Shown here: one piece after another, positions 24,175 through 33,115 of the stretch | Numbering within the stretch: position 1 is the stretch's first letter | Layout: each line of letters starts with the position of its first letter | Assembly (NCBI GenBank): GCA_903873735.1 | Contig: CAIQPO010000037.1 | Location: 1 to 46,538 of the forward strand | Source: Candidatus Collierbacteria bacterium | Lineage (GTDB): Bacteria > Patescibacteriota > Microgenomatia > UBA1400 > MFAQ01 | Length of the DNA: 46,538 nt | Reading direction: 5' to 3' | Notes under the pieces: generated by a model | Database searches by the model: none | The model's input: only the letters and a program-made list of their open reading frames with translations | What the model was told of the DNA's origin: nothing | Translations under genes and position numbers: made by a program

Positions 24175-26316
24175 TTATCCATCTGATTCAGGTTCTTGTC
24201 CCAAGTACTCTTCAAAGCTATTAATAAGTATTTCGTGAGGTTTGTTCCCCTCCGCTGCCGAAATGATACCACGAGCATGGAGCTGGTCTATGATTCTCGC
24301 TGCTCTTGCATATCCAATCTCCAAGCGTCTTTGGAGAAGAGAGGCAGATGCCTTTTGAGAAGAGATGCAGATTCTAGCCGCTTCTTCGAATTTGTCATCC
24401 ACATCGCCTAAGTCCCTACCATCAAGAGAGGTGGTACCAGTGGACTTGGCTTTGGTAACGGTCTCGTCGTGGTTAGCAGAAACTCCAAGTGATTGGATAA
24501 ATTGGATAAGGTTACCAATTTCTTTTTCGGAAACCCAGGCACCTTGAATTCTTTTTGGTTTGGCTAGATCAGGTGGAATAAACAACATATCACCCTTGCC
24601 TAGGAGTTTTTCGGCTCCAGGACTATCGATAATAACGCGGCTATCAATCATCGAGGTGACCTGGAAAGCTATACGTGCGGGGATATTTGCTTTGATAAGA
24701 CCAGTAAGAACATTGACTGATGGTCTCTGGGTAGCTAAGACCAAGTGGATACCTACTGCGCGCGCCATCTGAGCAAGTCTGACTATGCATTGCTCTACAT
24801 CACCAGCTGACTTACTCATCATAATATCAGCCATTTCGTCGATAATAATGATGATATAAGGCATTGAGCTGTATCCTGAGAGCTCATGATAACTGGCGAT
24901 GTTTTTAACACCAGTTTCCTGGAAAATACGGTATCTTTTTTCCATTTCCGCCACAGCCCACGAAAGTGCATTGACCACTTTATCAACATCAACAATAACT
25001 GGAGTGAGCAGGTGAGGAATTGTTTGGTACGGAGTAAGCTCGACGCGCTTGGGATCTACCATAATAAACTTAACCTCTTCAGGGGAAGCACGGAAAAGTA
25101 TGGAGGAAATGAAGGTGTTTATGAGCACTGATTTTCCAGAACCTGTGGTTCCTGCAATAAGAATGTGCGGCATTTTTGCCAGGTCAACAACTGTAGCCTT
25201 ACCGGACACATCGAGACCCAGACTAGTAAGGGTTTTTGATTTACTCTCCCTCATGGGATCAGAGTTCAACATCTGTCTTAGAGAAACAAACTCTAGTGAC
25301 TTGTTGGGTATTTCAACACCGACAAGGTCTCTACCTGGAATTGGAGCTTCAATACGGATCTGACCTTGGGGAGCAGATAAGGCAAGAGCGAGATCTGATT
25401 GGAGGGCGTTGATTTTTGAGACTTTGGTACCCATGGCAATCTTGAGAGCATATTGGGTAACTGCAGGTCCATAATTGACCTCAACTACTTTGGCGAGAAT
25501 ACCAAAGGAGTTTAAGGTGTCTTGAATGATTTCAACATTTTTATTCACATCTCCTCTATCTGCCTTGCCTAGTTTTTGGTCAGATAACAGTGATATGGGT
25601 GGTGTTTGCCAAACTGTGTCCATGGCACCATCGGGACGAGTTAGTTTGGGCGAGGAGGTGACTAGAGGTTCGGAGTTTTGGATTTTTAGTTGTGGCTTGT
25701 CGTCTTTCTTGCCGAAGTCGACGGTTTCAGAACCCAAACCTGAGTCGTTTTTGTTTATCTTTACTTCGAATGGCTTGCCCTGAAAGACAAGGTCTTTGCT
25801 TTTTGGAGCAATACCTTTAGTTTTTTGAGCAATGTTTTGGATTTTTTCTGAGAGCTCTTGATATAAAACTATTAAGTCTTCGATTGAGGTTTCAAACAGG
25901 ATGATGATGCCAATAATGGCTCCAATGAGAAAAAAGAGAAAACTTCCTGGAGGGGATATGAGCGTAGCGACTGAGGTAAAAAGCTGCAAACCCAGAATTC
26001 CTGATTTTGATACTCCCGACATTGCCAGCATAACAATGACAGAACCAAGTAAGACATGTGGTGAGGCGATTGAAAGTTTGGCAGAAGTAATCATTAACCC
26101 TCCAACTACGAAGACGAAGGGAAGGAGTAGATAGGTCCAACCAAACACTGCTGTGCCAATTTCATAGACTTTGGTAAGAAAAGTGCCTTGCTGGAGAAAG
26201 GAGACAGCAATCAAACCACCTATTCCAGCAACTAAGATAGCAAAGATTGAATTCATGCTATCTTTTTTGATGCTGACTTTAAATGGTTTGTTGCGACGAC
26301 CTTTCTTTCGAGCCAT
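24175..26316 (-). CDS. ftsK: DNA translocase FtsK
   Basis: 713 residues. About four N-terminal membrane helices (30-155) are followed by a linker and the RecA-like motor, with Walker A AGTTGSGKS ending at 396 and Walker B IIIIIDEMAD. The conserved PVIVDVDKVVNALSWAVAEMEKRY block is present. The C-terminal gamma winged helix (ARICISSQKASASLLQRRLEIGYARAARIIDQL) is complete and would recognise oriented DNA. FtsK pumps chromosome ends through the closing septum. A -10 box and an inverted repeat lie just before the ATG. Confidence 0.95.
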   Translation of the reverse strand: MARKKGRRNKPFKVSIKKDSMNSIFAILVAGIGGLIAVSFLQQGTFLTKVYEIGTAVFGWTYLLLPFVFVVGGLMITSAKLSIASPHVLLGSVIVMLAMSGVSKSGILGLQLFTSVATLISPPGSFLFFLIGAIIGIIILFETSIEDLIVLYQELSEKIQNIAQKTKGIAPKSKDLVFQGKPFEVKINKNDSGLGSETVDFGKKDDKPQLKIQNSEPLVTSSPKLTRPDGAMDTVWQTPPISLLSDQKLGKADRGDVNKNVEIIQDTLNSFGILAKVVEVNYGPAVTQYALKIAMGTKVSKINALQSDLALALSAPQGQIRIEAPIPGRDLVGVEIPNKSLEFVSLRQMLNSDPMRESKSKTLTSLGLDVSGKATVVDLAKMPHILIAGTTGSGKSVLINTFISSILFRASPEEVKFIMVDPKRVELTPYQTIPHLLTPVIVDVDKVVNALSWAVAEMEKRYRIFQETGVKNIASYHELSGYSSMPYIIIIIDEMADIMMSKSAGDVEQCIVRLAQMARAVGIHLVLATQRPSVNVLTGLIKANIPARIAFQVTSMIDSRVIIDSPGAEKLLGKGDMLFIPPDLAKPKRIQGAWVSEKEIGNLIQFIQSLGVSANHDETVTKAKSTGTTSLDGRDLGDVDDKFEEAARICISSQKASASLLQRRLEIGYARAARIIDQLHARGIISAAEGNKPHEILINSFEEYLGQEPESDG

Positions 26317-26326
26317 AGGTAAGTTT

Positions 26327-26332
26327 AGTATA
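26327..26332 (-). promoter_or_regulatory. -10 box of ftsK, nearly leaderless
   Basis: TATACT on the minus strand, 10 bases before the ftsK ATG; no good -35. It lies inside one arm of the inverted repeat at 26328-26361. Confidence 0.4.
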
Positions 26333-26361
26333 ACCTATTGAGGCTCTTTTTTAGGTTATAC
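26328..26361. repeat. Inverted repeat between RNase J and ftsK genes
   Basis: Perfect 9-base arms GTATAACCT (26328-26336) and AGGTTATAC (26353-26361) around a 16-base centre. One arm overlaps the rnj stop codon, the other the -10 box of ftsK. It could be an operator or a weak hairpin. No T run follows on the minus strand, so it is not a classical terminator for rnj. Confidence 0.55.
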
Positions 26362-28074
26362 CTCAAGAAGGATGGCAATGATCAGTGGTCTTCGTTGAGT
26401 CTGTTCGTATGCCCACTTCTCAAGCGTGCCTTCTATCTTTTTCCTAATAAATGACCAGTCTATAGCTTGACCTCTTAGGTCTTTTACACAGCCAAGTACC
26501 TGTTTCCTAGCGTCATTGATTAAGTCTCTAGATTCTTTTTGGTAGACAAAGCCTCGAGAAATTATTTCTATATCTCCTGAAATCTGTGAGTTGTCTTTTC
26601 GCAATGGTACGATGGCGACCAGAATGCCATCTTCGGCCATGACCTGTCTGTCTCTTAGAACAACTGTTCCAACATCACCAATACCAAGACCGTCAACATA
26701 AACATTTCTTGCTTCTACCTTTGGACCATCCTTGATACCATCTTTGTTGATAAGCAAGGTCTGACCTAGAAGGGTTATGATTTTGTCCTCGGAGTAGCCC
26801 ATGTCTTTTACGGCCATACTCTTGTAGATAGTGAGATGGCGAATATTACCACCCATTGGAGCGATATATTTCGGCTTTACTAGTCTGGCTAGAAGTTGCA
26901 TATCACCACTGTATCCATGTCCTGAGACGTGAATTTTTTCTGTTGATCCCGAATAAACTACTTCCACACCTCGGCCGTAAAGAGTGTCAATTAGCTCATA
27001 AACATCACCTTCGTTTCCAGGGATGGCGTCACTACTAATAACTACCTTGTCACCTTTTTTAAGCCTAATGATTCGATGTTCGTCATTTGCAATTCTATGC
27101 ATGGCGGAACCAGCTTGTCCTTGAGCACCTGAAACAATAACCACCACATCCTTACTTGGCATGTGTGGAACTTTTTGGGTTTCGATGAACAGGCCATTAG
27201 GAGCCTTTAGAAATCCGTGTTTGATGGAAGCTTCGACATTCTGTTCCACCGACCTGCCAACAAAAGCAACTTTTCGGTTGAATTTTACAGCAGCGTTGAT
27301 AATCATTTGTATTCTTGAAATTGAGGAGGCAATGGTAGTAAAGACAAATTTTCCTGAAGTACCTTGCATTTCACTCTCAAGTGCCTTCAAGAGAGATCTC
27401 TCAGAGGGACAAAAACCTGCCTTATCAACCTTCAAACTATCAGTAAGCATTAAATCTACTCCCTCGTCACCGGCTTTAGCCATGGCAGATAGGTCTGCCG
27501 GATGGTTGTCGAGTGGGGTTAGGTCGAATTTATAATCTGCTCCGTGGTAGACAGTGGCTGCGGGGGTTTTGATTAAGATGTGATAGCAGTTGGGAACTGA
27601 GTGGGTGGCGTGTATAAACTCAAGATGGAATGGTCCAAGGTTGAGAGTGCCTTCAGTGGGAGTCATCACGTTTTTGAGACCGAATTCTCTCACTTTAATC
27701 TCGGCTAGAGCAATAGCAAGAGATGACCCGTAAACACGAGCGTTGGGCAGTCTGGGCAAGATATATGGCAGACCACCAATATGATCCATATGAGCATGGG
27801 TCAGGATAATGCCATGAAATCTTTTCTTTGATTTCTCAATGTATGAGATATCAGGAATAATGGCGTCTACTCCAAGAGCTTCATCTTTAGGGAAGCCCAT
27901 TCCACAATCAATGGCGATTTGGTCGTCACCGTATTCGTAGACGTACATATTTTTAGTAACATCTCCAACACCTCCAAGCGGAATAAGCTTAAGGGTAGGT
28001 TGATTTGGTTTTACCGGCGGTTTGGGCCGATTATTTTGACCAGCACTAGCTGATCTAGGTTTTGTATTTTCCAT
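26356..28074 (-). CDS. rnj: Ribonuclease J
   Basis: 572-residue metallo-beta-lactamase/beta-CASP nuclease that degrades and matures RNA by endonuclease and 5'-3' exonuclease action. The metal motif HAHMDH is at 93-98, further ligands include His in THSVPNC and Asp in GADYKFD, and beta-CASP motifs are seen in VIVSGAQGQAGSA and HVSGHGY. The ending is the usual RNase J C-terminal domain, with a basic, proline-rich N-terminal extension of about 28 residues before it. It has a consensus -10 far upstream, giving a leader of about 160 bases. Confidence 0.94.
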   Translation of the reverse strand: MENTKPRSASAGQNNRPKPPVKPNQPTLKLIPLGGVGDVTKNMYVYEYGDDQIAIDCGMGFPKDEALGVDAIIPDISYIEKSKKRFHGIILTHAHMDHIGGLPYILPRLPNARVYGSSLAIALAEIKVREFGLKNVMTPTEGTLNLGPFHLEFIHATHSVPNCYHILIKTPAATVYHGADYKFDLTPLDNHPADLSAMAKAGDEGVDLMLTDSLKVDKAGFCPSERSLLKALESEMQGTSGKFVFTTIASSISRIQMIINAAVKFNRKVAFVGRSVEQNVEASIKHGFLKAPNGLFIETQKVPHMPSKDVVVIVSGAQGQAGSAMHRIANDEHRIIRLKKGDKVVISSDAIPGNEGDVYELIDTLYGRGVEVVYSGSTEKIHVSGHGYSGDMQLLARLVKPKYIAPMGGNIRHLTIYKSMAVKDMGYSEDKIITLLGQTLLINKDGIKDGPKVEARNVYVDGLGIGDVGTVVLRDRQVMAEDGILVAIVPLRKDNSQISGDIEIISRGFVYQKESRDLINDARKQVLGCVKDLRGQAIDWSFIRKKIEGTLEKWAYEQTQRRPLIIAILLEV

Positions 28075-28116
28075 ATTTTGAATTAATAGTAATTAATGGC
28101 TACGACAAATGTCTTA

Positions 28117-28140
28117 CCTATTTCACAAACTTGAAATAGG
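28117..28140 (-). other. Hairpin in the RNase J leader
   Basis: A 9-bp perfect stem CCTATTTCA/TGAAATAGG with a 6-base loop, about 43 bases before the rnj ATG. No T run follows, so it is a structural or regulatory element and not a terminator. RNase J could act on its own leader here, which is speculation. Confidence 0.5.
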
Positions 28141-28244
28141 GGTGATTTATTCTATTCTACACAACTGGAAACCTCGGGGTCTTTTGAGCAAATCTTTAAA
28201 AAGAGGATTGCAGAAGCAGTATCAGTTAAATCAATTCAGGTGAC

Positions 28245-28253
28245 ATTATAGCA
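28245..28253 (-). promoter_or_regulatory. Extended -10 promoter of RNase J gene
   Basis: TGCTATAAT on the minus strand is a perfect extended -10; the -35 (TAAAGA at 17 bp) is weak. The start would be near 28238, about 160 bases before the ATG, the longest leader in the window. Confidence 0.65.
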
Positions 28254-28306
28254 CAGCGAGATTTAAGTCTTTACTTTTTGGTTAAGGAGAGTACACTTTT
28301 TCTGAC

Positions 28307-29719
28307 ATGGTGAAAGAAAATAAGACACAAGAGTTGGAGGAAGATCCTGGAGGTAGGAGGAATAAGGTTACACTTAGAGTTTTTAACATGTCTGAGGATG
28401 TCTGGCCATTTATTAGGGAAATGGGAAATAAGCAGAGCAGAGATACCGAGATTGATGAGAATGCAGGATTGGCTGATAGAGATTTATTCACTGAAGCCCG
28501 CAAGAATGACCGCTATATTTTTATTGCACCAAAACCAATAGATTCAGATTTCTTAAGTTATTATCGTAAGCTGTTTAAAACTACAAATCTCGAAGTGTGG
28601 GTGCCTAAAACACATTCTGGAGTAATTTCTAAAGACATCATCAGTGATCGAGTCTTATGGAAAAAGATCGTAAAACTAGGGCGACAGACAAATAAGCTGA
28701 CGGTGACCGCATATACAACATCTCCTTATTTCTTAAAACTGCTAACAAAACTAGCGCTTGCGGGGGTTAATATATCAACCCCCAGTGCCCCAAGAGAAAA
28801 GGATGCCTGGACAGTAAATTTTTTTGGTTCTAAAAGTGGAATTAGACAGTTAGCGCAGATGAGTGGATCAAAGGAGCCAGATTTGGTAATGCCTGATGGC
28901 TTGGTGTGTGCAGGAATCTTTGATGCGGCAAAGATTGCAGCTAATAAATATCTGAGGGAGGGAGGAGTGGTGATTAAGACCAACAAGGGCCATGCTGGTG
29001 CAGGAGTGCTCATTTATCGCAAGGGAGATTTGCCTGATAGTTATTCAAGATGTGAGATAAAAATTAGGTCTGATTTGAAGCTTGATGGCTATTGGAGCAG
29101 ATTTCCGATAGTGGTGGAGTCTTTAATTGAACCTAACTATAAAATTGGTGGTGGATTTCCAAACACTGAGTTTTTAATTAAGCCAAATGGTGAAGTTGAG
29201 CTACTTTACTATTGTGGCATGAGGGTTGACGAAAAGGGAGTTTTCAAGGGGGTAGAAATATCAGATGATGCAATGCCTAAAAAAGTAGCAACAAGAATTA
29301 TTGATACTGGTTTTTTTATTGGAGAAGAGTACGCTAAACGAGGGTATCGTGGATATTTTGACGTGGATTTTATAGCCTCGAAGAAAGGAGAGATTTATAC
29401 AAATGAGTCAAACGTACGATTTACTGGTGGAACACATGTATACAAAGCAGCCAGGGAGTTAGTGGGGAAAAAATTTATGAATAAAGTTTGTGTCCTGTCT
29501 CATAATTCTTATGAGATTAGAAGAAGAAAGATATATTCCTTTGATGAATTATTATCAAAAATAAGCCCTTATCTTTTTGATAAGAAAAGTAAGGAGGGTG
29601 TGGTGGTGGCGTCAGCAAGTCTTTTGGCTCAGAGGAAGCTGGCGTATATCGTTTTTGGGAAGAATAGGAAACGAGCGGAGAAGATCGAAGGTTTTATGGA
29701 GAACGCAATTAATTCCTAA
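28307..29719 (+). CDS. ATP-grasp ligase, PGM1-like with pre-ATP-grasp domain
   Basis: 470 residues on the plus strand. About 1-200 looks like a pre-ATP-grasp region; the ATP-grasp fold follows, with Lys224 and the glycine-rich loop NKGHAGAG (226-233), an acidic E271 in VVESLIEP, metal-ligand candidates in GYFDVDF (D352, D354) and NESNVRFTGGTH (E367, N369). The last stretch resembles the C-terminal part of PGM1-type peptide ligases, which join an amino group to an activated carboxylate. Substrates cannot be read from sequence. One line counted is 35% G+C, lower than the neighbours. It converges on the Lon-like gene with a 7-base gap. No Shine-Dalgarno sequence is well placed, and a weak promoter (TTTACT, 16 bp, TACACT) would make it nearly leaderless. 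Confidence 0.65.
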   Translation: MVKENKTQELEEDPGGRRNKVTLRVFNMSEDVWPFIREMGNKQSRDTEIDENAGLADRDLFTEARKNDRYIFIAPKPIDSDFLSYYRKLFKTTNLEVWVPKTHSGVISKDIISDRVLWKKIVKLGRQTNKLTVTAYTTSPYFLKLLTKLALAGVNISTPSAPREKDAWTVNFFGSKSGIRQLAQMSGSKEPDLVMPDGLVCAGIFDAAKIAANKYLREGGVVIKTNKGHAGAGVLIYRKGDLPDSYSRCEIKIRSDLKLDGYWSRFPIVVESLIEPNYKIGGGFPNTEFLIKPNGEVELLYYCGMRVDEKGVFKGVEISDDAMPKKVATRIIDTGFFIGEEYAKRGYRGYFDVDFIASKKGEIYTNESNVRFTGGTHVYKAARELVGKKFMNKVCVLSHNSYEIRRRKIYSFDELLSKISPYLFDKKSKEGVVVASASLLAQRKLAYIVFGKNRKRAEKIEGFMENAINS

Positions 29720-29726
29720 AGAGAGC

Positions 29727-30794
29727 TTACCACTTGGGTAAGAATGATTTGATGTTGTCTGGGGTGAGATGAACAGTCTTGGTTTGCCCAGTAACAACCA
29801 TATAAGCCACCTTACGAACAATACCGTCGATAGTGCGACCAAGAGTACGAATACCAGCGTCGTACCCTAGGGGGCGAATAATTTGAGGCCAAAGCTCAGG
29901 GTCGATGGTAATAACTGAAGCATCCATGCCTGCATTGGTAAGGGACTTGGGGAATAAAAATTCCTGGGCGATATGCATCTTTTCTTCGTCGGTATAGGAA
30001 GGCATTTGGATAGGCTCCAAACGGTCCATGACGGCTGTGGCAAGGTTCCCGGTGTTGTTGGCGGTGGCGATAAACATTACTTCAGATAAATCTACAGGGT
30101 AGTCAACAAAATGGTCGAGGAAGCGATTGTTTTGGTTTGGATCTAAGAGTTCAACCAGAACACCCATGATATCCATACGAGCTTCTTCTGTGACACGGTC
30201 GATTTCATCAAGAAGAATAATGGGGTTTTTTACTCCCGCATCACACATGGCACGGATAATATAGCCTGGTTCAGCCTCTACATGAAGCCTGGACTTTCCT
30301 CTTAGGTCCTGGGCAGAACCCAAACCTCCAAATGGAATACGCCCGATAGGTCTTCCGAGAGCTTCAGAAAGAGCATATGCGAAAGTTGTTTTTCCGGTGC
30401 CAACCAAACCAACAAGACAGATGATTGGAGCTCTGGCAGCACCCAAACCCTTGGTGGATCTTAGCTTGAGGATTGACATGTACTCAATAATGCGTTCTTT
30501 GACGATGTCCATTCCATAGTGGGATTTGTCCATGGAATCTCTTATTGATGTGAGATCAATTGGTTTCTCTACTCTACCTTGCCAGGGTACTTTTACAATC
30601 CAGTCGAGGTAATGACTAACTTTCTCGAACTCTTCGGAGTAGAAGCCTTGAGAAAACATTCTTTCAAGCCTTGCCACCATACCAGAAGCCTTTTCTTTTA
30701 GCTCTGGAGGAAGCTCAACAGAGTTTAGTTTTTTATTTAGCTGTTCTAGATCTCTTTGAGCGGCATTGGTTGAAGTACTGGCAGTATTGTCCAC
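29727..30794 (-). CDS. Lon-type AAA+ ATPase without protease or N-terminal domain
   Basis: 355 residues from a GTG start. The sequence matches the Lon middle region: helical part with HYLDWIVKVPW (61-71) and SHYGMDIVKERIIEYMSI (91-108), Walker A GLVGTGKT (129-136), Walker B IILLDEID (192-199), sensor TANN (244-247), Arg finger R258 (MDRLE) and the alpha domain LGYDAGIRTLGRTIDGIVRK. It ends where the S16 Ser-Lys protease domain should begin, and the LAN substrate domain is also missing. The next gene is convergent 7 bases away, so the protease was not split off downstream. It may act as an unfoldase or adaptor without its own proteolysis. A TATAAT lies 6 bases before the GTG. Confidence 0.85.
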   Translation of the reverse strand: MDNTASTSTNAAQRDLEQLNKKLNSVELPPELKEKASGMVARLERMFSQGFYSEEFEKVSHYLDWIVKVPWQGRVEKPIDLTSIRDSMDKSHYGMDIVKERIIEYMSILKLRSTKGLGAARAPIICLVGLVGTGKTTFAYALSEALGRPIGRIPFGGLGSAQDLRGKSRLHVEAEPGYIIRAMCDAGVKNPIILLDEIDRVTEEARMDIMGVLVELLDPNQNNRFLDHFVDYPVDLSEVMFIATANNTGNLATAVMDRLEPIQMPSYTDEEKMHIAQEFLFPKSLTNAGMDASVITIDPELWPQIIRPLGYDAGIRTLGRTIDGIVRKVAYMVVTGQTKTVHLTPDNIKSFLPKW

Positions 30795-30800
30795 AATTTC

Positions 30801-30806
30801 ATTATA
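30801..30806 (-). promoter_or_regulatory. -10 box placing transcription start at the GTG of the Lon-like gene
   Basis: TATAAT on the minus strand ends 6 bases before the GTG, so RNA synthesis would begin at or next to the start codon. The -35 position lies in the pnp terminator region and is weak. Confidence 0.5.
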
Positions 30807-30821
30807 TATAAAGATTAAGAC

Positions 30822-30845
30822 AAAAGAGGCCGGTTTCCCGGCCTC
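30822..30845 (-). terminator. Intrinsic terminator of rpsO-pnp
   Basis: An 8-bp GC-rich stem GAGGCCGG/CCGGCCTC closed by a GAAA tetraloop on the minus strand, followed by TTTTG. It lies 5 bases after the pnp stop. Confidence 0.85.
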
Positions 30846-30850
30846 GATTG

Positions 30851-32998
30851 TTATCTATTATCTCTAAATTTGCGATAACTTGGTCTGTCTGGTCTACCTT
30901 GACCAGAACCTCCCTGAAAATCTCTTCTAGGTTGTGGAGGTATTGGTTTCTCACCTTCCTTAAGAGTGGTGAGGTTTACCCTACCTAGGTCATCAACCTC
31001 TCTAACTCTCACCTCTAGCTTATCTCCAACCTTTAGGGTTCGATAAGTGTCAGGGTGGATTTGAGAAATGTGTACCAGTCCATCTTTCCCAGGAAGAATA
31101 TTAACAAAGGCTCCGAAGGCTTCGATTCTAGCTACTGTGCCTTGATATGTGGCACCAATCTCGGCTTCAGCAACTAAACTATCAATGTAAGCTCTGGCTC
31201 CATCAACTTTTGATTGATCTGTGCCTGTGACTGTAACTTTTCCAGTATCGTCTATGTCTACTTCTACTCCGAAGTCTGCTTGAATCTGGCGAATTGTTTT
31301 ACCACCTGATCCAATGATTTCACCAATTCTGTCTTCAGGAACTTTGGTGGACACTATCTTGGGTGCATACTGACTAAGCGATTGTCTGGGTTTATCTATG
31401 ATTGCAGTCATTTTAGACAAAATTTCCAGTCTTCCTCTTTTGGCTTGGTCAATGGCTGTGCCAAGAACTGATGCATTTATACCGGGAACTTTCACATCCA
31501 TCTGAAGGGCGGTGATACCGTCTGAGGTACCAGCTACTTTGAAATCCATATCTCCAAGATGGTCTTCTAGTCCACAAATGTCAGTGAGAGTGATGAATTG
31601 TTTTTCATCAGTGATCAAACCCATGGCGACACCAGCAACTGGCTTGGAAATTGGTACACCAGCATCCATAAGGGCTAGGGTAGAGCCACAAACTGATGCT
31701 TGTGAGGTAGAACCATTTGAGCTTAAAACTTCAGATACCACTCTAATTGCGTATGGGAAAACATCTTCTTGAGGTAATACTGGGAGAAGAGCTCTTTCAG
31801 CGAGTGCTCCATGTCCGATTTCTCTTCTTCCTGTTCCTGGTCTTCCAACTTCACCAGAGGCAAATCCAGGCATGTTGTAGTGATGCATATATCTCTTGGT
31901 TGACTCACCTTTCATACCTTCTAGTAGCTGGGATCTGGCTGGTGAAGCGAGTGTAGCAACAGATAGCACGTGAGTGAGACCTCTTTGGAAGTATCCAGAA
32001 CCATGAGTTCTTGGAAGAAGTCCAACTTCTACATTGATTGGGCGAATTTCTTCAACCTGTCTGCCATCTGGTCTGACCTTGGTGTCGAGAATCTGCTTTC
32101 TGGCGATATCGCGAAGCAGATCATGAGCAACCTCTTTGATGTCATTTGGGTTTATTTCAGGATGGGAAGTGCAGATAGTAGTGGTTAAGTCTGACAATTG
32201 AGTACCAGTTTTGGTGGCTTCGTTTTTTAGGATTTCTGTGAGATCTCCAAGCTCCTTCTCTACCAATTTCTTAACATCGTCTGCAATAACTTTAGGAGTG
32301 AGGGTAACTTTCTCTTTACCGTGAGCTTTGGCAAAGTCGTTTATAGTACTAACGATTAAATCAATATATGATTGAGCTGCATTTAAGGCGCCAATCATTT
32401 TTTCTTCACTGACTTCTTTGGCACCAGCCTCAACCATGGAAATACTACCTGCGGGACCAGAAACTACCAAGTCAAGGAGTGACGTTTCTTTTTCTGTGTT
32501 GCTTGGGTTGATGAGATATTCACCATTAGCGTTTAGTCCAATTCTTACAGCTCCAACGGGTCCTTGCCAAGGATAGTGAGAAACTGCAACAGCCGCAGAA
32601 GCAGCGATTACAGCTAAGATTTCTGGTTCTTCCTGACCATCTATGGATAGAGGGTAGGAGATTATTTGAACATCGTTTCTTGAAGATTGATCAAAAAGAG
32701 GGCGTAGAGATCTGTCGATTAGTCTGCCGGTTAGAATTTCATTTTCTGAAGGTCTACCTTCACGTTTAATGAAGCGATTTGAGCTAATTACTCCTCCTGC
32801 GTAGTGTTTTTCTTGGTATTCAATCGAGAGAGGGAAGTAGTCGATACCTTCTCTGGGATTGCCTGCAGTAACTGCAGCAAAAACAACAGTATCGCCACAT
32901 GTGACTGTGACAGCACCGGAACTTTGGGCACCAAAGTGACCAGTTTCAATAATTATTTTTTTACCATTGAGGTCAATGGTGGTTTGGGGGTAGGACAT
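30851..32998 (-). CDS. pnp: Polyribonucleotide nucleotidyltransferase (PNPase)
   Basis: 715 residues. Phosphorolytic 3'-5' exoribonuclease. Two RNase PH domains flank a helical domain: the first carries NRFIKREGRPSENEILTGRLIDRSLRPLF, the second GSGYFQRGLTHVLSV and the active-site FKVAGTSDGITALQMDVK. The KH domain has the loop IIGSGGKTIR, and the S1 domain starts at GATYQGTVARIEAFGAFVNILPGKDGLVHIS. A short Arg/Gly-rich tail follows. It lies downstream of rpsO, the classic pairing, with a structured leader between them. Confidence 0.97.
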   Translation of the reverse strand: MSYPQTTIDLNGKKIIIETGHFGAQSSGAVTVTCGDTVVFAAVTAGNPREGIDYFPLSIEYQEKHYAGGVISSNRFIKREGRPSENEILTGRLIDRSLRPLFDQSSRNDVQIISYPLSIDGQEEPEILAVIAASAAVAVSHYPWQGPVGAVRIGLNANGEYLINPSNTEKETSLLDLVVSGPAGSISMVEAGAKEVSEEKMIGALNAAQSYIDLIVSTINDFAKAHGKEKVTLTPKVIADDVKKLVEKELGDLTEILKNEATKTGTQLSDLTTTICTSHPEINPNDIKEVAHDLLRDIARKQILDTKVRPDGRQVEEIRPINVEVGLLPRTHGSGYFQRGLTHVLSVATLASPARSQLLEGMKGESTKRYMHHYNMPGFASGEVGRPGTGRREIGHGALAERALLPVLPQEDVFPYAIRVVSEVLSSNGSTSQASVCGSTLALMDAGVPISKPVAGVAMGLITDEKQFITLTDICGLEDHLGDMDFKVAGTSDGITALQMDVKVPGINASVLGTAIDQAKRGRLEILSKMTAIIDKPRQSLSQYAPKIVSTKVPEDRIGEIIGSGGKTIRQIQADFGVEVDIDDTGKVTVTGTDQSKVDGARAYIDSLVAEAEIGATYQGTVARIEAFGAFVNILPGKDGLVHISQIHPDTYRTLKVGDKLEVRVREVDDLGRVNLTTLKEGEKPIPPQPRRDFQGGSGQGRPDRPSYRKFRDNR

Positions 32999-33028
32999 GG
33001 CCTATTCCTTTCTTTCATAGGCGCCTCT

Positions 33029-33089
33029 GCTTCCTTGAGAAGAAAACAGAAGATACTCGCAACACCACCCTGGTTTTTACCAAGGAAGC
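33029..33089 (-). promoter_or_regulatory. Structured pnp leader with two alternative folds
   Basis: Between rpsO and pnp, arms GCTTCCTTG (33089-33081 on the minus strand) and CAAGGAAGC (33037-33029) form a perfect 9-bp long stem. The 5' arm also belongs to a local 7-bp hairpin, CCTTGGT-AAAAA-type loop-ACCAGGG (33085-33068). The two cannot form together. In E. coli the pnp leader is a long stem cut by RNase III and used for PNPase autocontrol; the position here is equivalent. The fold is seen; the control is inferred. Confidence 0.6.
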
Positions 33090-33115
33090 GGATATTCTCT
33101 ATTTACTCCTCAAGC

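Noticed and set aside
29728..29748. Hairpin CTTACC/GGTAAG as a bidirectional terminator between the convergent genes
   Set aside because: Short stem inside the Lon-like coding end, with no T run on either strand.
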